From VRUE01 sp963697695 (lineage in GTDB: Bacteria; Actinomycetota; Thermoleophilia; Solirubrobacterales; 70-9), in NCBI GenBank assembly GCA_963697695.1, contig OY969094.1, positions 2,418,001 to 2,482,000 on the forward strand: DNA of 64,000 bases, in the 5' to 3' direction. Made by a program: the position numbers and the translations under genes. Under the pieces are notes generated by a model. That model saw only the letters and a list, made by a program, of their open reading frames with translations, did not search any database and was not told the DNA's origin. Of the stretch, positions 52,403-61,470 are shown piece by piece (positions within the stretch are counted from its first letter, which is position 1; every line of letters begins with the position of its first letter).

Positions 52403-53512
52403 ATGAAGCGGGCAGTCGCCCGGATCGACCTCGGTGCCGTCGAGCGCAACTGCGCCCGGCTGAAGTCGACCCTGCGCGAGGGCGCCGAGCTCTGTGCGGT
52501 GGTCAAGGCGGACGGCTACGGGCATGGCGCCGATGCCTGCGCTTCGGCGGCGCTGGCCGGCGGAGCGATGCGGCTGGCCGTGGCGACCGGGGTGGAGGCA
52601 GCGCAGATCGGCCGCCGCTTTCCCCAGATCCCGCTGCTGGTCCTTGGGGCGCTGACCCTGGACGATCTCGACGACGCGCTTGCGGCGGGCGCCGAGGTTT
52701 CCGTTTGGCGCGACAGCTTCCGGCAGGCGATCAGCGCCCGCGGCCGGGCTCAGGGGCGTCCGGTCCGCGCTCACGTCAAGTACGACAGCGGCATGGGCCG
52801 CCTCGGCAATCCCGACCCAGGCGAGGCGATGGCGCTCGCGCACGCCTGCGCCGAGGATCCAAATCTCGATCTCGCCGGCGTTTGGACCCATTTCGCGACC
52901 GCCGACGAACCCGACTCGGACTTCTTCGACACGCAGCTCGAACGCTTCTCCAGCCTCGCCGAGGCGGTCAAGGCCGAGTTCCCCACGGTCACCGTCCACG
53001 CCGCCAACAGCGCCGCCGTCTTCCGCGATCCACGCTCGCACTTCGACATGGCCCGCTGTGGGGTGGCGGTGTATGGGCTCGATCCCTTCCAGGGCGATCC
53101 CGCCGAGCGGGGCCTGGCGCCGGCGATGTCGCTGCGCTCCTACGTTGCTGACGTGAAGCGCTTTTCGGCCGGCGACAGCGCCGGCTACGGCCAGACTTGG
53201 CGCGCAGCCGGCGACACCTGGGTGGGCGTGTTGCCGCTTGGCTACGGGGACGGGGTCCGGCGCGGCCTCTCGAACAACGCCGAGGTGCTGATTCGCGGCC
53301 GTCGCCACCCCCTGGTCGGCACGGTCTCGATGGACAACGTGACGGTGGATCTCGGCCCGGAGACCGAGGTCGAGCCCGGCGACGAGGCGGTGCTGATCGG
53401 CAGTCAGGGGAGCGAGACGATCCTGACCGAGGAGATCGCGGCTCGACTCGGCACGATCAACTACGAGGTGACCTGCGGGATCTCTGCAAGGGTGCCGCGG
53501 GAAGAGGCATGA
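52403..53512 (+). CDS. alr: Alanine racemase
   Basis: 369 residues. PLP-dependent fold-type III enzyme giving D-Ala for peptidoglycan. The PLP lysine is in CAVVKADGYGHGADA (about residue 35); the catalytic Tyr is in AGYGQTWRA (about 260); other landmarks are VKYDSGMGRLG, HAANSAAVFR and GTVSMDNVTVDLG. Overlaps the next gene by 4 bases. Confidence 0.95.
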   Translation: MKRAVARIDLGAVERNCARLKSTLREGAELCAVVKADGYGHGADACASAALAGGAMRLAVATGVEAAQIGRRFPQIPLLVLGALTLDDLDDALAAGAEVSVWRDSFRQAISARGRAQGRPVRAHVKYDSGMGRLGNPDPGEAMALAHACAEDPNLDLAGVWTHFATADEPDSDFFDTQLERFSSLAEAVKAEFPTVTVHAANSAAVFRDPRSHFDMARCGVAVYGLDPFQGDPAERGLAPAMSLRSYVADVKRFSAGDSAGYGQTWRAAGDTWVGVLPLGYGDGVRRGLSNNAEVLIRGRRHPLVGTVSMDNVTVDLGPETEVEPGDEAVLIGSQGSETILTEEIAARLGTINYEVTCGISARVPREEA

Positions 53513-54930
53513 GCGTCGCCGATCGCCTCGCGGCGGCACCGTTGGTCGAGCTTGCCCGGCGGGCGCTGGATGGCGAGGAGGGGGTCTGGGTCGCGGGTGG
53601 TGCGATCCGCGATGCCGCGCTGGATCGGGACGTGGCCGATCTCGATCTGGCGGTTCTCGGCGACCCGGCGACGGTCGCCAAGCGCATCGCCCGCGAGGGC
53701 AAGGGCCACGCATTCGAGCTCTCGGCGGAGTTTGCGAGCTGGCGGACCTCCGCCGCCGACCGGTCCTGGCAGGTGGACGTCACCGCCCTGCGCGGCGAGA
53801 CGATCGAGTCCGACCTCGGGGAGAGGGACTTCACGATCGGCGCCGTCGCCGTCCCTCTCGCCGGCGGCCAACCGCTCGATCCCTACGGGGGACTCGGCGA
53901 TCTAGATCGCCGAGTCCTGCGCGTCGTCGGCGAGCGCAGCTTTGCCGCTGACCCCCTGCGGTTGCTGCGCGCCGCCCGCCTGGCGGCCGAGCTGGATCTG
54001 GAGATCGACTCCGAGACCGCCCGCCTTGCCCGCGGCGAAGCCGCGCGGGCGGCTGAGGCGGCGGGCGAGCGCCAATTGGTCGAGCTTCGCCAGCTCGTCG
54101 GCGGCCCTGGACCCTTGCGCGGACTGACGCTGCTGGACGAGATCGGCCTCACCCCGGTCGTACTGCCCGAGCTGGACGCCCTGCGCGGGGTCCAGCAGGG
54201 ACCCAACCACCACCTCGACGTGCACGGCCACACCTTGGCGGTGCTCGAACGGACGCTCGAGGTCGAGGCCGACCTCGGGCGCTTCGGGGGAGAGCGGGCC
54301 GCAGAGGTGGCCGAACTCCTCGCCGAGCCGCTTGCCGACGAGATGACCCGTGGCACGGCGCTTCGCTTCGGCGCCCTCCTGCACGACATCGGCAAGCCGG
54401 CGACGCGGGGTGAACGCGATGGCTTTGTCACCTTCATCGGCCACGACCACGTCGGTGCCGAGATCGTCGCCGACGTCTGTAGGCGCCTGCGCGCCAGCCG
54501 AGTGCTGAGTGCGCACCTGCAAGGCCTGACCCTGCACCACTTGCGGCTTGGCTTCCTCGTCCATGAGGCGCCGCTGCCGCCGCGGCGGGTCCACGAATAC
54601 CTGCGGGCGACCGAACCGGTTGCCGCCGACGTGACGCTGCTGACGGTGGCCGATCGCCTTTCGGCAAGGGGGTCTGGGCCCTTTGCCACCGAGGAGGCGA
54701 TCGAGGCCCATCTCGACCTTGCCCGTCAGATGCTGGCTTCAGCCCTCGACTGGCGCCGCGACGGTCCGCCCACGCCGCTGCTGCGGGGCGATGAGCTGGC
54801 GGGCGAGCTCGGCATCGAGGAGGGGCCGGAGATCGGCACCCTGCTGGCGGAGCTGGAGGCCGCCCAGTACGCGGGTGAGGTGACGAACCGTGCCGAGGCC
54901 CTGCAGCGGGCGCGCGAGGTGCGGGGATAG
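53509..54930 (+). CDS. CCA tRNA nucleotidyltransferase/poly(A) polymerase family with HD domain
   Basis: 473 residues. The nucleotidyltransferase head has VWVAGGAIRDAALDRDVADL with the GG and DLDLAV motifs, then DFTIGAVAVPL, DPYGGLGDLDRRVLR and DPLRLLRAARLAAEL (template-binding region). A C-terminal HD domain (FGALLHDIGKPATRG; GHDHVGAEI) suggests an additional phosphohydrolase activity, as in class II enzymes with HD. It adds or repairs tRNA CCA ends. A strict CCA versus poly(A) call cannot be made by eye. Confidence 0.85.
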   Translation: MSVADRLAAAPLVELARRALDGEEGVWVAGGAIRDAALDRDVADLDLAVLGDPATVAKRIAREGKGHAFELSAEFASWRTSAADRSWQVDVTALRGETIESDLGERDFTIGAVAVPLAGGQPLDPYGGLGDLDRRVLRVVGERSFAADPLRLLRAARLAAELDLEIDSETARLARGEAARAAEAAGERQLVELRQLVGGPGPLRGLTLLDEIGLTPVVLPELDALRGVQQGPNHHLDVHGHTLAVLERTLEVEADLGRFGGERAAEVAELLAEPLADEMTRGTALRFGALLHDIGKPATRGERDGFVTFIGHDHVGAEIVADVCRRLRASRVLSAHLQGLTLHHLRLGFLVHEAPLPPRRVHEYLRATEPVAADVTLLTVADRLSARGSGPFATEEAIEAHLDLARQMLASALDWRRDGPPTPLLRGDELAGELGIEEGPEIGTLLAELEAAQYAGEVTNRAEALQRAREVRG

Positions 54931-54968
54931 GCTGCGCCCCGACTTGATCACCGATAGGAGGAGCGACG

Positions 54969-55745
54969 ATGGCTGACCCGGTACGTCTTGAGCGCGACGG
55001 AGATGTCGCGGTGCTGGTGCTCGACAACCCGCCGCTCAACCTCTTTGGGCGGGAGGCGTTCGAAGCCCTCACCGCGAAGGTCGACGAGGTCGCCGGCTCC
55101 GATGCTCGAGCGCTGGTTTGGCGCGCCGAGGGGGAGCTCTTCACCGGCGGCGCCGACGTCAACGCCTTCGACGGCACCTCGCCCGAGCAGGGCGGCGAGA
55201 TGTTCGGTGCCCTGGTCGAGGGGGTGCGGCGGCTCGAGGCGCTGCCGATCCCGACCCTGGCGCTGGTCCATGGCCTCTGCCTTACGGCCGGGCTCGAGGT
55301 CTCGCTCGGCTGCGACATGATCTGGGCCACCGAGTCGGCCCGGTTCGGCTTGGTCGAGGCGGTGGTCGGTCTCACCCCTGGCGCCGGTGGCACGCAGCGG
55401 ATGGCGGAGCGGGCCGGCCCGGGACGGGCGCGCGAGTTCGTCATGACCGGCGGCCTCTATGACGCGGCGACCCTGGAGCGCTGGGGCGTGCTCAACCGCG
55501 TGGTCGGAGACGACGAGTTGCTGGAGAAGGGGATGCGCTTCGCCCACAGCCTCGCTGCCGGTCCGACCAAGGCGCATGCGGCAACGAAGCGGCTGGTTCG
55601 CGCCTATCTGGAGGGTGGTATCGACGCGGCGGATGCCGCCACTCCCGAGGTCTCGGGCGGCCTCTTCGCCACGGAGGACCTGCAGCGCGCGGTCCGTTCC
55701 TTCCTTGACGATGGCCCCGGCAAGGCCACCTTCGAGGGTCGCTAG
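54969..55745 (+). CDS. Enoyl-CoA hydratase/isomerase (crotonase) family protein
   Basis: 258 residues, preceded by TAGGAGGAG. Crotonase fold landmarks: VLVLDNPPLNLF, GELFTGGADVNAF (oxyanion hole), HGLCLTAGLEVSLGCDMIWA and FGLVEAVVGLTPGAGGTQRM. Probably hydrates an enoyl-CoA in fatty-acid oxidation; the precise substrate cannot be told and no other beta-oxidation gene is adjacent. Confidence 0.87.
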   Translation: MADPVRLERDGDVAVLVLDNPPLNLFGREAFEALTAKVDEVAGSDARALVWRAEGELFTGGADVNAFDGTSPEQGGEMFGALVEGVRRLEALPIPTLALVHGLCLTAGLEVSLGCDMIWATESARFGLVEAVVGLTPGAGGTQRMAERAGPGRAREFVMTGGLYDAATLERWGVLNRVVGDDELLEKGMRFAHSLAAGPTKAHAATKRLVRAYLEGGIDAADAATPEVSGGLFATEDLQRAVRSFLDDGPGKATFEGR

Positions 55746-55774
55746 GGCCCGGTTAGGTACGCTGCGCACCGCAG

Positions 55775-55993
55775 ATGGGCAAAGAGGAGAAGATCGAGAT
55801 GGAGGGCGAGATCACCGAGGCCCTCCCGAACACCATGTTCCGGGTCAAACTCGACAACGGCCATGACGTGCTCGGGCACATCTCAGGCAAGATGCGTCGC
55901 CACTACATCCGCATCCTGCCCGGCGACCGGGTGAAGATCGAGCTCTCCCCCTACGACCTCGACAGAGGTCGGATCACCTACCGCTACAAATAG
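55775..55993 (+). CDS. infA: Translation initiation factor IF-1
   Basis: 72 residues, the standard length. OB-fold protein: KIEMEGEITEALPNTMFRVK, VLGHISGKMRRHYIRILPGD, then KIELSPYDLDRGRITYRYK. Binds the ribosomal A site during initiation. Unusually it stands alone after a crotonase gene rather than beside rpmJ-rpsM; it may be the only copy or a second one. Its 3' end abuts hairpin element copy B. Confidence 0.93.
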   Translation: MGKEEKIEMEGEITEALPNTMFRVKLDNGHDVLGHISGKMRRHYIRILPGDRVKIELSPYDLDRGRITYRYK

Positions 55994-56003
55994 CCCAGTA
56001 GCC

Positions 56004-56067
56004 GCCTGGCGGTGTCCTCGGTCGCTCGCGTGCAGAGCACGCCACGCTCCCTGTGTCCTAGCCAGGC
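56004..56067 (+). repeat. Long hairpin element, copy B (between infA and the glycosidase)
   Basis: GCCTGGC (56004-56010) pairs with GCCAGGC (56061-56067). GCCTGGCGGTGTCCTCGG and the GTCCT-GCCAGGC end match copy A at 39063-39127, while the inner hairpin differs (GCGTGC-AGA-GCACGC), so pairing is kept although sequence changes. It lies between convergent genes and its 3' arm encodes the last residues of the glycosidase, suggesting a bidirectional terminator. Confidence 0.6.
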
Positions 56068-57227
56068 AACTCCTGGAGGTCTGCGAGCTCGGCGATCAGG
56101 GCGGACCAGGCGAAATCGCGTGCGCCGAGGCCGGTGCCGGTTCGCGGGTCGTAGTACTCGCGCAGGCCTTCGCGCTCGACGGCGCCGGTCAGACCGTTTG
56201 CCAGGCGGGTCGCCTCCCTCTCGTAGCCGAGGCGACGCAGGCCGAGCCAGACCATCCAGGCCGAGTTGACCCAGGTCGGCCCGCGCCAGTAACGGCGGAT
56301 CGGTCCTCGGCTGCCGCCGGGTTCGTAGCTCGGCTCGCCGGCCGCGACCGACGGCGGCGCAACCGGCGTCAGGAACTCCTCCTCGTTCAGCAGATGCTCC
56401 TCGACCAGCCGCCGGCCGATCTCCTCCGGCAGGTCGGGCAGGGCAAGCGGCGCGAGGGACGACCAGGTGACTGTCTGCGGTCTTACGCCGCGCGGCTGTG
56501 CCTCGTCGAGGAAGAGGCCGCGCCGCTCGTCCCAGAGCCGCTCGACCAGTGCCGGGGTCGCCGAGGGCTGGCCCAGCGCCTGCAGCGAGAGCGACCACAT
56601 CGTGTTGACCAGGGCTTCGCAGAGCACCGGCCCGCCGCGCTCGCCGATCCGCCGCGCGTCGAAGCCGAGGCCGCGGTTGCGGTGGACGAGCAGGGGGAAG
56701 CCGATCCGTGCATTGGCCCGGCAGCCCCAGACCTCTTCGAACTTGGGCGAGGCATCGAGGCCCGACTCGTCGGGCTGCACGATCCAGAGCAGGCCGTCGC
56801 CCTCGAGGTCGCGGTTCTCGCGCAGCCAGTCGATATGGGCGCCGATCCGCGGCTCGGCCGCCGGGTCACCGACGGCGATCTGCCAGGCCCAGGCAAGCAG
56901 CGGCGGCTGGATCGTCCCGGTCTGGAACGAGCGCCGCGAGGCGACGTTGTAGAAGGGCAGGCGGCCAAGCGAGACGGGCCGGTCCCAGAAGATCGTGTGG
57001 CCGATGAAGCCGTTGGGCTGCTGGGCGGCCAGCAGGCTCTCCAACTCGGCCCGGGACCGGGCTGGGTCGAAGCGGCGCCAGACAATCGCGGCGAAGCAGG
57101 AGTCCCAGTACCACTGCCACGGGTAGCGGCTGGGGCTGGGACGGGTGTAGGCGAAGTGGACGCCGTCGCGCTCGCCCTCCAGCCAGTTCTGGCGCAGGAC
57201 CCGCTCGGCGATCCCGGTCGCCGACAT
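56058..57227 (-). CDS. Trehalase-fold glycosidase (MGH1/GH63-like)
   Basis: 389 residues. (alpha/alpha)6-barrel glycosidase pattern: RYPWQWYWDSCFAAIVW near residue 35, QPPLLAWAW, RYWRGPTWVNSAWMVWLGL, and the C-terminal EYYDPRTGTGLGARDFAWSA holding the likely catalytic Glu. Resembles mannosylglycerate/glucosylglycerate hydrolases and GH63-type glucosidases; the exact substrate is not determined. No signal peptide, so cytosolic. ATG 57227 is chosen; the frame extends far upstream only because of the high GC content. Confidence 0.8.
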   Translation of the reverse strand: MSATGIAERVLRQNWLEGERDGVHFAYTRPSPSRYPWQWYWDSCFAAIVWRRFDPARSRAELESLLAAQQPNGFIGHTIFWDRPVSLGRLPFYNVASRRSFQTGTIQPPLLAWAWQIAVGDPAAEPRIGAHIDWLRENRDLEGDGLLWIVQPDESGLDASPKFEEVWGCRANARIGFPLLVHRNRGLGFDARRIGERGGPVLCEALVNTMWSLSLQALGQPSATPALVERLWDERRGLFLDEAQPRGVRPQTVTWSSLAPLALPDLPEEIGRRLVEEHLLNEEEFLTPVAPPSVAAGEPSYEPGGSRGPIRRYWRGPTWVNSAWMVWLGLRRLGYEREATRLANGLTGAVEREGLREYYDPRTGTGLGARDFAWSALIAELADLQELPG

Positions 57228-57229
57228 GC

Positions 57230-58021
57230 TCAGACCGCGGTGCGGCGCATCTCGCGCAGCGCCAGAAAGCCGAGGATCGCCAAGAGCCCCATCAGCGCCA
57301 CGATCCCGGGCCAGGTATCGGCACAGGTGACCGAGCCGACGAAACCCTGGCGGGCCGCTTCGACTACTTCCGTCACCGGGTTGATTTCGGCGACCTTCTG
57401 CATCCACGGCTGCAGCAGCGCGAGGGGCGCATAGGCGGTCGTGGTGAGGATCAGCGCCATCATCCCGGCCTGCATCAGCGGCGCCGCCGACTGACTTTTG
57501 AAGCGCAGGGCAAGCATCGAGCCCCAGCAGGCCGCGACCGCCGCCATCGAAACGACCATGAAGTAGGTGACGAGGAGACCCTCGATGCCCGGCCAGCCCG
57601 CGCCCAGCGGCAGGGCGATGGCGAGGACGAAGGTGGCGGGGATCGTTGCCCGGGTGCTGGCGGCGAGCACGTTCCCCGCCAGCAGGACCCAGCGCGGGGC
57701 AGGGGAGACGAGCAGCCGGTCGACCCAGCCCTGCTCGATGTCGCGGGCCAGGTTGACCCCGGCGGCGGCGCCGGTGAAGCCCGCCCCCTGCAGCATGCTG
57801 ACCGGCACGACGAAGCTCTCGTAGGTCCCGGTGGTGAAGCCGTTGAGCTGGGTAAGCGCGCCGAAGACCCCGTTCAGCCCGAGGAAGAAGATCGTCGGCG
57901 CCAGCACGCCCGGGATCGCGGCCCCCGGCACCCGCAGCAGCTCGTTCCTGGCGCGCGCCATCAGGGCGCCGATCGTCGCCAGGTTGGCGCGCCATTCCGG
58001 CATCGTCGCGGCGGTGTCCAT
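57230..58021 (-). CDS. ABC-2 type transporter permease
   Basis: 263 residues, six hydrophobic helices; ABC-2 landmarks are LAPTIFFLGLNGVFG, NLARDIEQGWVDRLLVSPAP and AEINPVTEVVEAARQGF. Pairs with the other permease, overlapping by one base, and with the DrrA-like ATPase to form an exporter. Typical substrates of such systems are drugs, lipids or polyketides; the sequence does not tell which. Confidence 0.88.
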   Translation of the reverse strand: MDTAATMPEWRANLATIGALMARARNELLRVPGAAIPGVLAPTIFFLGLNGVFGALTQLNGFTTGTYESFVVPVSMLQGAGFTGAAAGVNLARDIEQGWVDRLLVSPAPRWVLLAGNVLAASTRATIPATFVLAIALPLGAGWPGIEGLLVTYFMVVSMAAVAACWGSMLALRFKSQSAAPLMQAGMMALILTTTAYAPLALLQPWMQKVAEINPVTEVVEAARQGFVGSVTCADTWPGIVALMGLLAILGFLALREMRRTAV

Positions 58022-58806
58022 CAGCCGACCTTCAGCCGGTGTCGCAGGGCACGGGCGCTGAGGATCAGGCTGACGACGACGATCCCGGCGATCGCCAGCA
58101 CCGCGGCGAGCAGATTGGAGGCGGTGATCTCGGAGATGATCGGGTCGCGGATCCCTTCGACGATGAAGCTGAGCGGGTTGTAGGCGGCGATCGTCTTCGC
58201 CGGCTCGATCATCAGTTCCTCGGGGAAGAAGGCAGAAGATAGGAAGAGGACGACGAGGACCAGCGGGAAGAGGCCTTGGACGACGCTGGCGCTGCCGGTG
58301 CGCAGGGCGATCGCGGCGCCGATTCCCCCGACTGCCATAGCCGTCGCGGTGACGAGGACGATGGCGATCAACGCTCCCGCCACGCCGCTGTGGATCTCCG
58401 CTCCGAAGATGAGCCCGATTGCGAGGAACCACAGCGCCGCGAACAGACCCAGGGCCGCCGTTCCGGCGAGGCGGCCGAGCACGATCGTGTAGCGGGGGAT
58501 CGGCGCCGAGAAGAGGCGGTCGGTGAAGCCCATCTCGATGTCGACCGCGAGGGCGATGCCGCCGCTGTTGCCGGCCAGCATCAGCGACTGCATCATCGCC
58601 CCGGCCAGCATGAACTGGAGGAAGCTCTGCACGGGCGGGAAGCCGGGCAGGTTGACGGCGCCGCCCGCGCCGCCGGTCTGGATCGCCAACAGCAGCGTGG
58701 GGAAGACCAGGATCGGAGCCATCAGCTGCGGGCGGCGGAAGGTCTGGCGGATCGAGCGCATGCCGAGCGCCCGCACCACCCGCACGTTGGTTGCGAGGTC
58801 GCTCAC
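58021..58806 (-). CDS. ABC-2 type transporter permease
   Basis: 261 residues, six helices: IRQTFRRPQLMAPILVFPTL at the N-terminus, VDIEMGFTDRLFSAPIPRY, IAAYNPLSFIVEGIRD near the C-terminus. Similar to but distinct from its partner, implying a heterodimeric membrane part. Overlaps the ATPase gene by 4 bases. Confidence 0.88.
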   Translation of the reverse strand: MSDLATNVRVVRALGMRSIRQTFRRPQLMAPILVFPTLLLAIQTGGAGGAVNLPGFPPVQSFLQFMLAGAMMQSLMLAGNSGGIALAVDIEMGFTDRLFSAPIPRYTIVLGRLAGTAALGLFAALWFLAIGLIFGAEIHSGVAGALIAIVLVTATAMAVGGIGAAIALRTGSASVVQGLFPLVLVVLFLSSAFFPEELMIEPAKTIAAYNPLSFIVEGIRDPIISEITASNLLAAVLAIAGIVVVSLILSARALRHRLKVG

Positions 58807-59774
58807 GCCTCGATCCGCTCCTGGTCGGCGGCCTCCTCGTCCTCGCTCTCCAGGTGATAGCCGGTCTTGGCGACGAAGACGTCGTCGAGGGTGGGCTGGA
58901 CCAGCTCGAGCGCGCCGACCCCGATGCCGGCGTCGTCGAGCGCCCTCACCACCCGCGGGATGTCGGCAGCGCCGTTCTCGACCTCGACCAGGACCGTGCG
59001 GCCGTCCTTGGGCGGCAACAGCTTGCCGATCCGGCCGCAGATCTCCTCGGCCTCGACTATCGAGCCCTCCTCGAGCTGCAGCCGGACGTGGGGGTTGCCG
59101 ATTTCGGCCTTGAGCGACTCCGGCGTTCCTTCGGCGACGATCCTGCCGCTGTCGATGATGCCGACGTTGTCGGCAAGCTGGTCGGCCTCCTCCAGGTACT
59201 GCGTGGTGAGGAAGACGGTGGTGCCCTCGTCGTTCAGCGTCTGCACCTCTTCCCAGATCGTTTTGCGGCTGACCGGGTCGAGGCCGGTGGTCGGCTCGTC
59301 GAGGAAGAGGACGCGGGGCTCGTGGACGAGCGCCGCGGCCAGGTCGAGCCGCCGCTTCATCCCGCCCGAGTAGCCGCCGACCCGCCGGTCGGCTGCGGCG
59401 GCGAGATCGACCCGCTCCAGCAGGCTGTCGGCGCGCCGCTTGCCCTCGGCGGTCGGCAGGCCTTGCAGCGTGGCCTGGAGGCGGATCAGCTCGCGGCCCG
59501 TCATCAGCGGATCGAGGGCCGCCTCCTGCAGGGCCACGCCGATGGTGGCGCGCACGGCGCGCGCCTCGGCGACCACGTCGTGGCCGGCGACCGTGGCCCG
59601 GCCGCCGGTCGGCAGCAACAGCGTGGTCAGCATCCGCACGGTCGTCGTCTTGCCCGCCCCGTTGGGGCCGAGGAAGCCGTAGATCTCTCCCTCGTCGACT
59701 TCGAGGTCGACCCCCTGCACGGCAAGCACGTCGTCGAAGGCGCGCTGCAGGCCCTCCACGAGGATGGCCGGCAT
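58803..59774 (-). CDS. ABC transporter ATP-binding protein (DrrA-like)
   Basis: 323 residues. Walker A GPNGAGKTTTVRML, signature YSGGMKRRLDLAAAL, Walker B VLFLDEPTTGLDP and the switch His replaced by Gln in VFLTTQYLEEADQLAD. The C-terminal 90-residue extension is the DrrA-type regulatory domain. First gene of the three-gene exporter; the amidase gene ends 2 bases before its start. Confidence 0.93.
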   Translation of the reverse strand: MPAILVEGLQRAFDDVLAVQGVDLEVDEGEIYGFLGPNGAGKTTTVRMLTTLLLPTGGRATVAGHDVVAEARAVRATIGVALQEAALDPLMTGRELIRLQATLQGLPTAEGKRRADSLLERVDLAAAADRRVGGYSGGMKRRLDLAAALVHEPRVLFLDEPTTGLDPVSRKTIWEEVQTLNDEGTTVFLTTQYLEEADQLADNVGIIDSGRIVAEGTPESLKAEIGNPHVRLQLEEGSIVEAEEICGRIGKLLPPKDGRTVLVEVENGAADIPRVVRALDDAGIGVGALELVQPTLDDVFVAKTGYHLESEDEEAADQERIEA

Positions 59775-59776
59775 CG

Positions 59777-61147
59777 TCAGGCTCCGGTCGGCTCTGCTTG
59801 GGCGAGCGGTGGCCGCGAGTCGACCCAGCGGCGCTCGTTTGCCCGCTCCAGCGCCTCGGCCGCGTCGAGCAGCAGCTCGTCGCGTCCCCAGGCCGCCTGC
59901 AGCTGCAGGGCGATCGGCAGTCCGTCGGAGCTCAGCCCGGCCGGCACGCTGATCGCCGGGATGCCGGTCAGGTTGGCGAGCGCGGCGCCGCGGACATTCG
60001 CCTGATCCGCCGTCAGCGTCCCCGAGGGCAGCTCGACCAAGGGTGCCTCAAGCGGCGGGGCGACGGCGGGGATCGTGGGCCAGGCGATTACGTCGACATC
60101 CTCGAAGAGGGCTGCCAGCTGGCGTCTCACCAGGGTGCGCACCCGTTGTGCCTGCACGGCCACCGCCGCCGGAAGCAACATCCGGTACTTCATGAAGCCG
60201 CGATTGATCGGGCTGATCTCCGGGTTGAGCTCGTTGAGCCGCTCCGGCGTCACTCCGTTGAGGCTCTCGGTGTTGATCGCCAGGATCGCCGCCAACGTCG
60301 CCGCCTCCAGGTTCGACAGCTCGATCTCGCGGACCTCACCACCGGTTGCAGCCCGCAAATCCCCGATTGCGGCCTCGCAGGCCTCGCGAACCTCGGGCGT
60401 GACGTCCTCTGAGACGGGGTCGCGGACGACGCCGATTCGCAGTCCACCGGCATCGCCGGCCTGCAGCTCCTCGCCGAAGAGGGCGGCGCCGAGCAGGCGG
60501 CAGTCGGCTGCGTCGGCGCAGAGCGGGCCGGAGACGATCAGCGTGGTGATGGCGGCCATGTGGTGACCCTCCATCGCTGCCCGGCCGAAGGTCGGCTTGA
60601 GTCCGGTGAGGCCGCAGTAGGCAGCGGGGAAGCGAACGGAGCCGAGCCCGTCGGCGCCGACCGCGCCGGCGACGAGGCGGGCCGCCGCGGCCGCGGCCGG
60701 TCCGCTGGAAGAGCCGCCAGGGCAGCGCTCGGTGTTCCAGGGGTTGCGGGCCGGTCCGTAGACGGAGACGTTGCCGGTGCTGCCCGAGCCCAGCTCGTGC
60801 ATGTTGCCGACGCCGACGATCACGGCGCCCGCGTCGCGCAAGGCCTTGTAGGGGCCGGACTCGCCCGGCGCAGTCTTGGTGAGCAGTTCGGCTGCGCCAA
60901 AACGCTGCGCGCGCCAGGGCAGCGGCCACTCGTCCTTGATCACGACGGGGACGCCGTGCAGCGGCCCCTGGGGTGCGGCATCGAGCATCTCGCGAGAACG
61001 CTCGGGGAAGGTCTCGACGACGGCGTTGATCGCCGGGTTCCGCTCCTCGATCCGGGCCAGGGCCGCGTCGAGCAGCTCGCCGGCGTCGAGGTCGCCGCCG
61101 GCGATCGCCGCCGCCTGGCCGCGCAGCGACAGGTCCAGCGCGCTCAC
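59777..61147 (-). CDS. Amidase-signature family hydrolase
   Basis: 456 residues. The Ser-cisSer-Lys triad is visible: Lys in VPVVIKDEWPLP, cis-Ser in GGSSSGPAAAAAARLVAGAV, and the nucleophile Ser in GADGLGSVRFPAAYCGLTG. Hydrolyses an amide bond; the substrate is unknown (the family includes GatA, acetamidases and urea-amidolyases). It lacks a GatB/GatC context, so it is not tRNA amidotransferase. A small partner gene overlaps its start by 4 bases. Confidence 0.88.
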   Translation of the reverse strand: MSALDLSLRGQAAAIAGGDLDAGELLDAALARIEERNPAINAVVETFPERSREMLDAAPQGPLHGVPVVIKDEWPLPWRAQRFGAAELLTKTAPGESGPYKALRDAGAVIVGVGNMHELGSGSTGNVSVYGPARNPWNTERCPGGSSSGPAAAAAARLVAGAVGADGLGSVRFPAAYCGLTGLKPTFGRAAMEGHHMAAITTLIVSGPLCADAADCRLLGAALFGEELQAGDAGGLRIGVVRDPVSEDVTPEVREACEAAIGDLRAATGGEVREIELSNLEAATLAAILAINTESLNGVTPERLNELNPEISPINRGFMKYRMLLPAAVAVQAQRVRTLVRRQLAALFEDVDVIAWPTIPAVAPPLEAPLVELPSGTLTADQANVRGAALANLTGIPAISVPAGLSSDGLPIALQLQAAWGRDELLLDAAEALERANERRWVDSRPPLAQAEPTGA

Positions 61148-61347
61148 GGGAGCTCCGGGGCTTTGGAGAGGTCCGGTGCGCGCTCCGGCTCGAGCTCACC
61201 CAGATCGAGCGACAGCAGCGCCCTGATCGCCGGCCAGAACATTCCGTGCGCCGCGTTCATCACCGCAAGGTCGGTCTCATCGGCCTCGATTCCAAGCGAA
61301 GCGAGCCCGGCGGGGATGAACTCCTCTGCTGAATCCGCGGCCTCCAT
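61144..61347 (-). CDS. Small amidase-associated protein (AtzG/DUF4089-like)
   Basis: 67 residues from ATG 61347: PAGLASLGIEADETDLAVMN, then HGMFWPAIRALLSLDLGELE. The helical, acidic pattern and the ATG overlapping the amidase gene resemble small AtzG-like subunits that bind amidases; the family assignment is tentative. The longer frame up to 61485 is rejected as unlike the family. Confidence 0.6.
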   Translation of the reverse strand: MEAADSAEEFIPAGLASLGIEADETDLAVMNAAHGMFWPAIRALLSLDLGELEPERAPDLSKAPELP

Positions 61348-61470
61348 TCCGGCAGGCAACCCTACAGAGAGGCCGTGGCCGGGATCGTGCAAACACGTCG
61401 TGGCGCCGCATTTCGCCTGGACGGAAGGCAGAATCGTGGCCGCAACCATGGCCATGAGGCCGGGTTGCAA

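Noticed and set aside
51173..53713. An 846-codon minus-strand open frame opposite nnr, CBS and alr
   Set aside because: Arg/His/Gly-rich shadow of three confidently assigned plus-strand genes.
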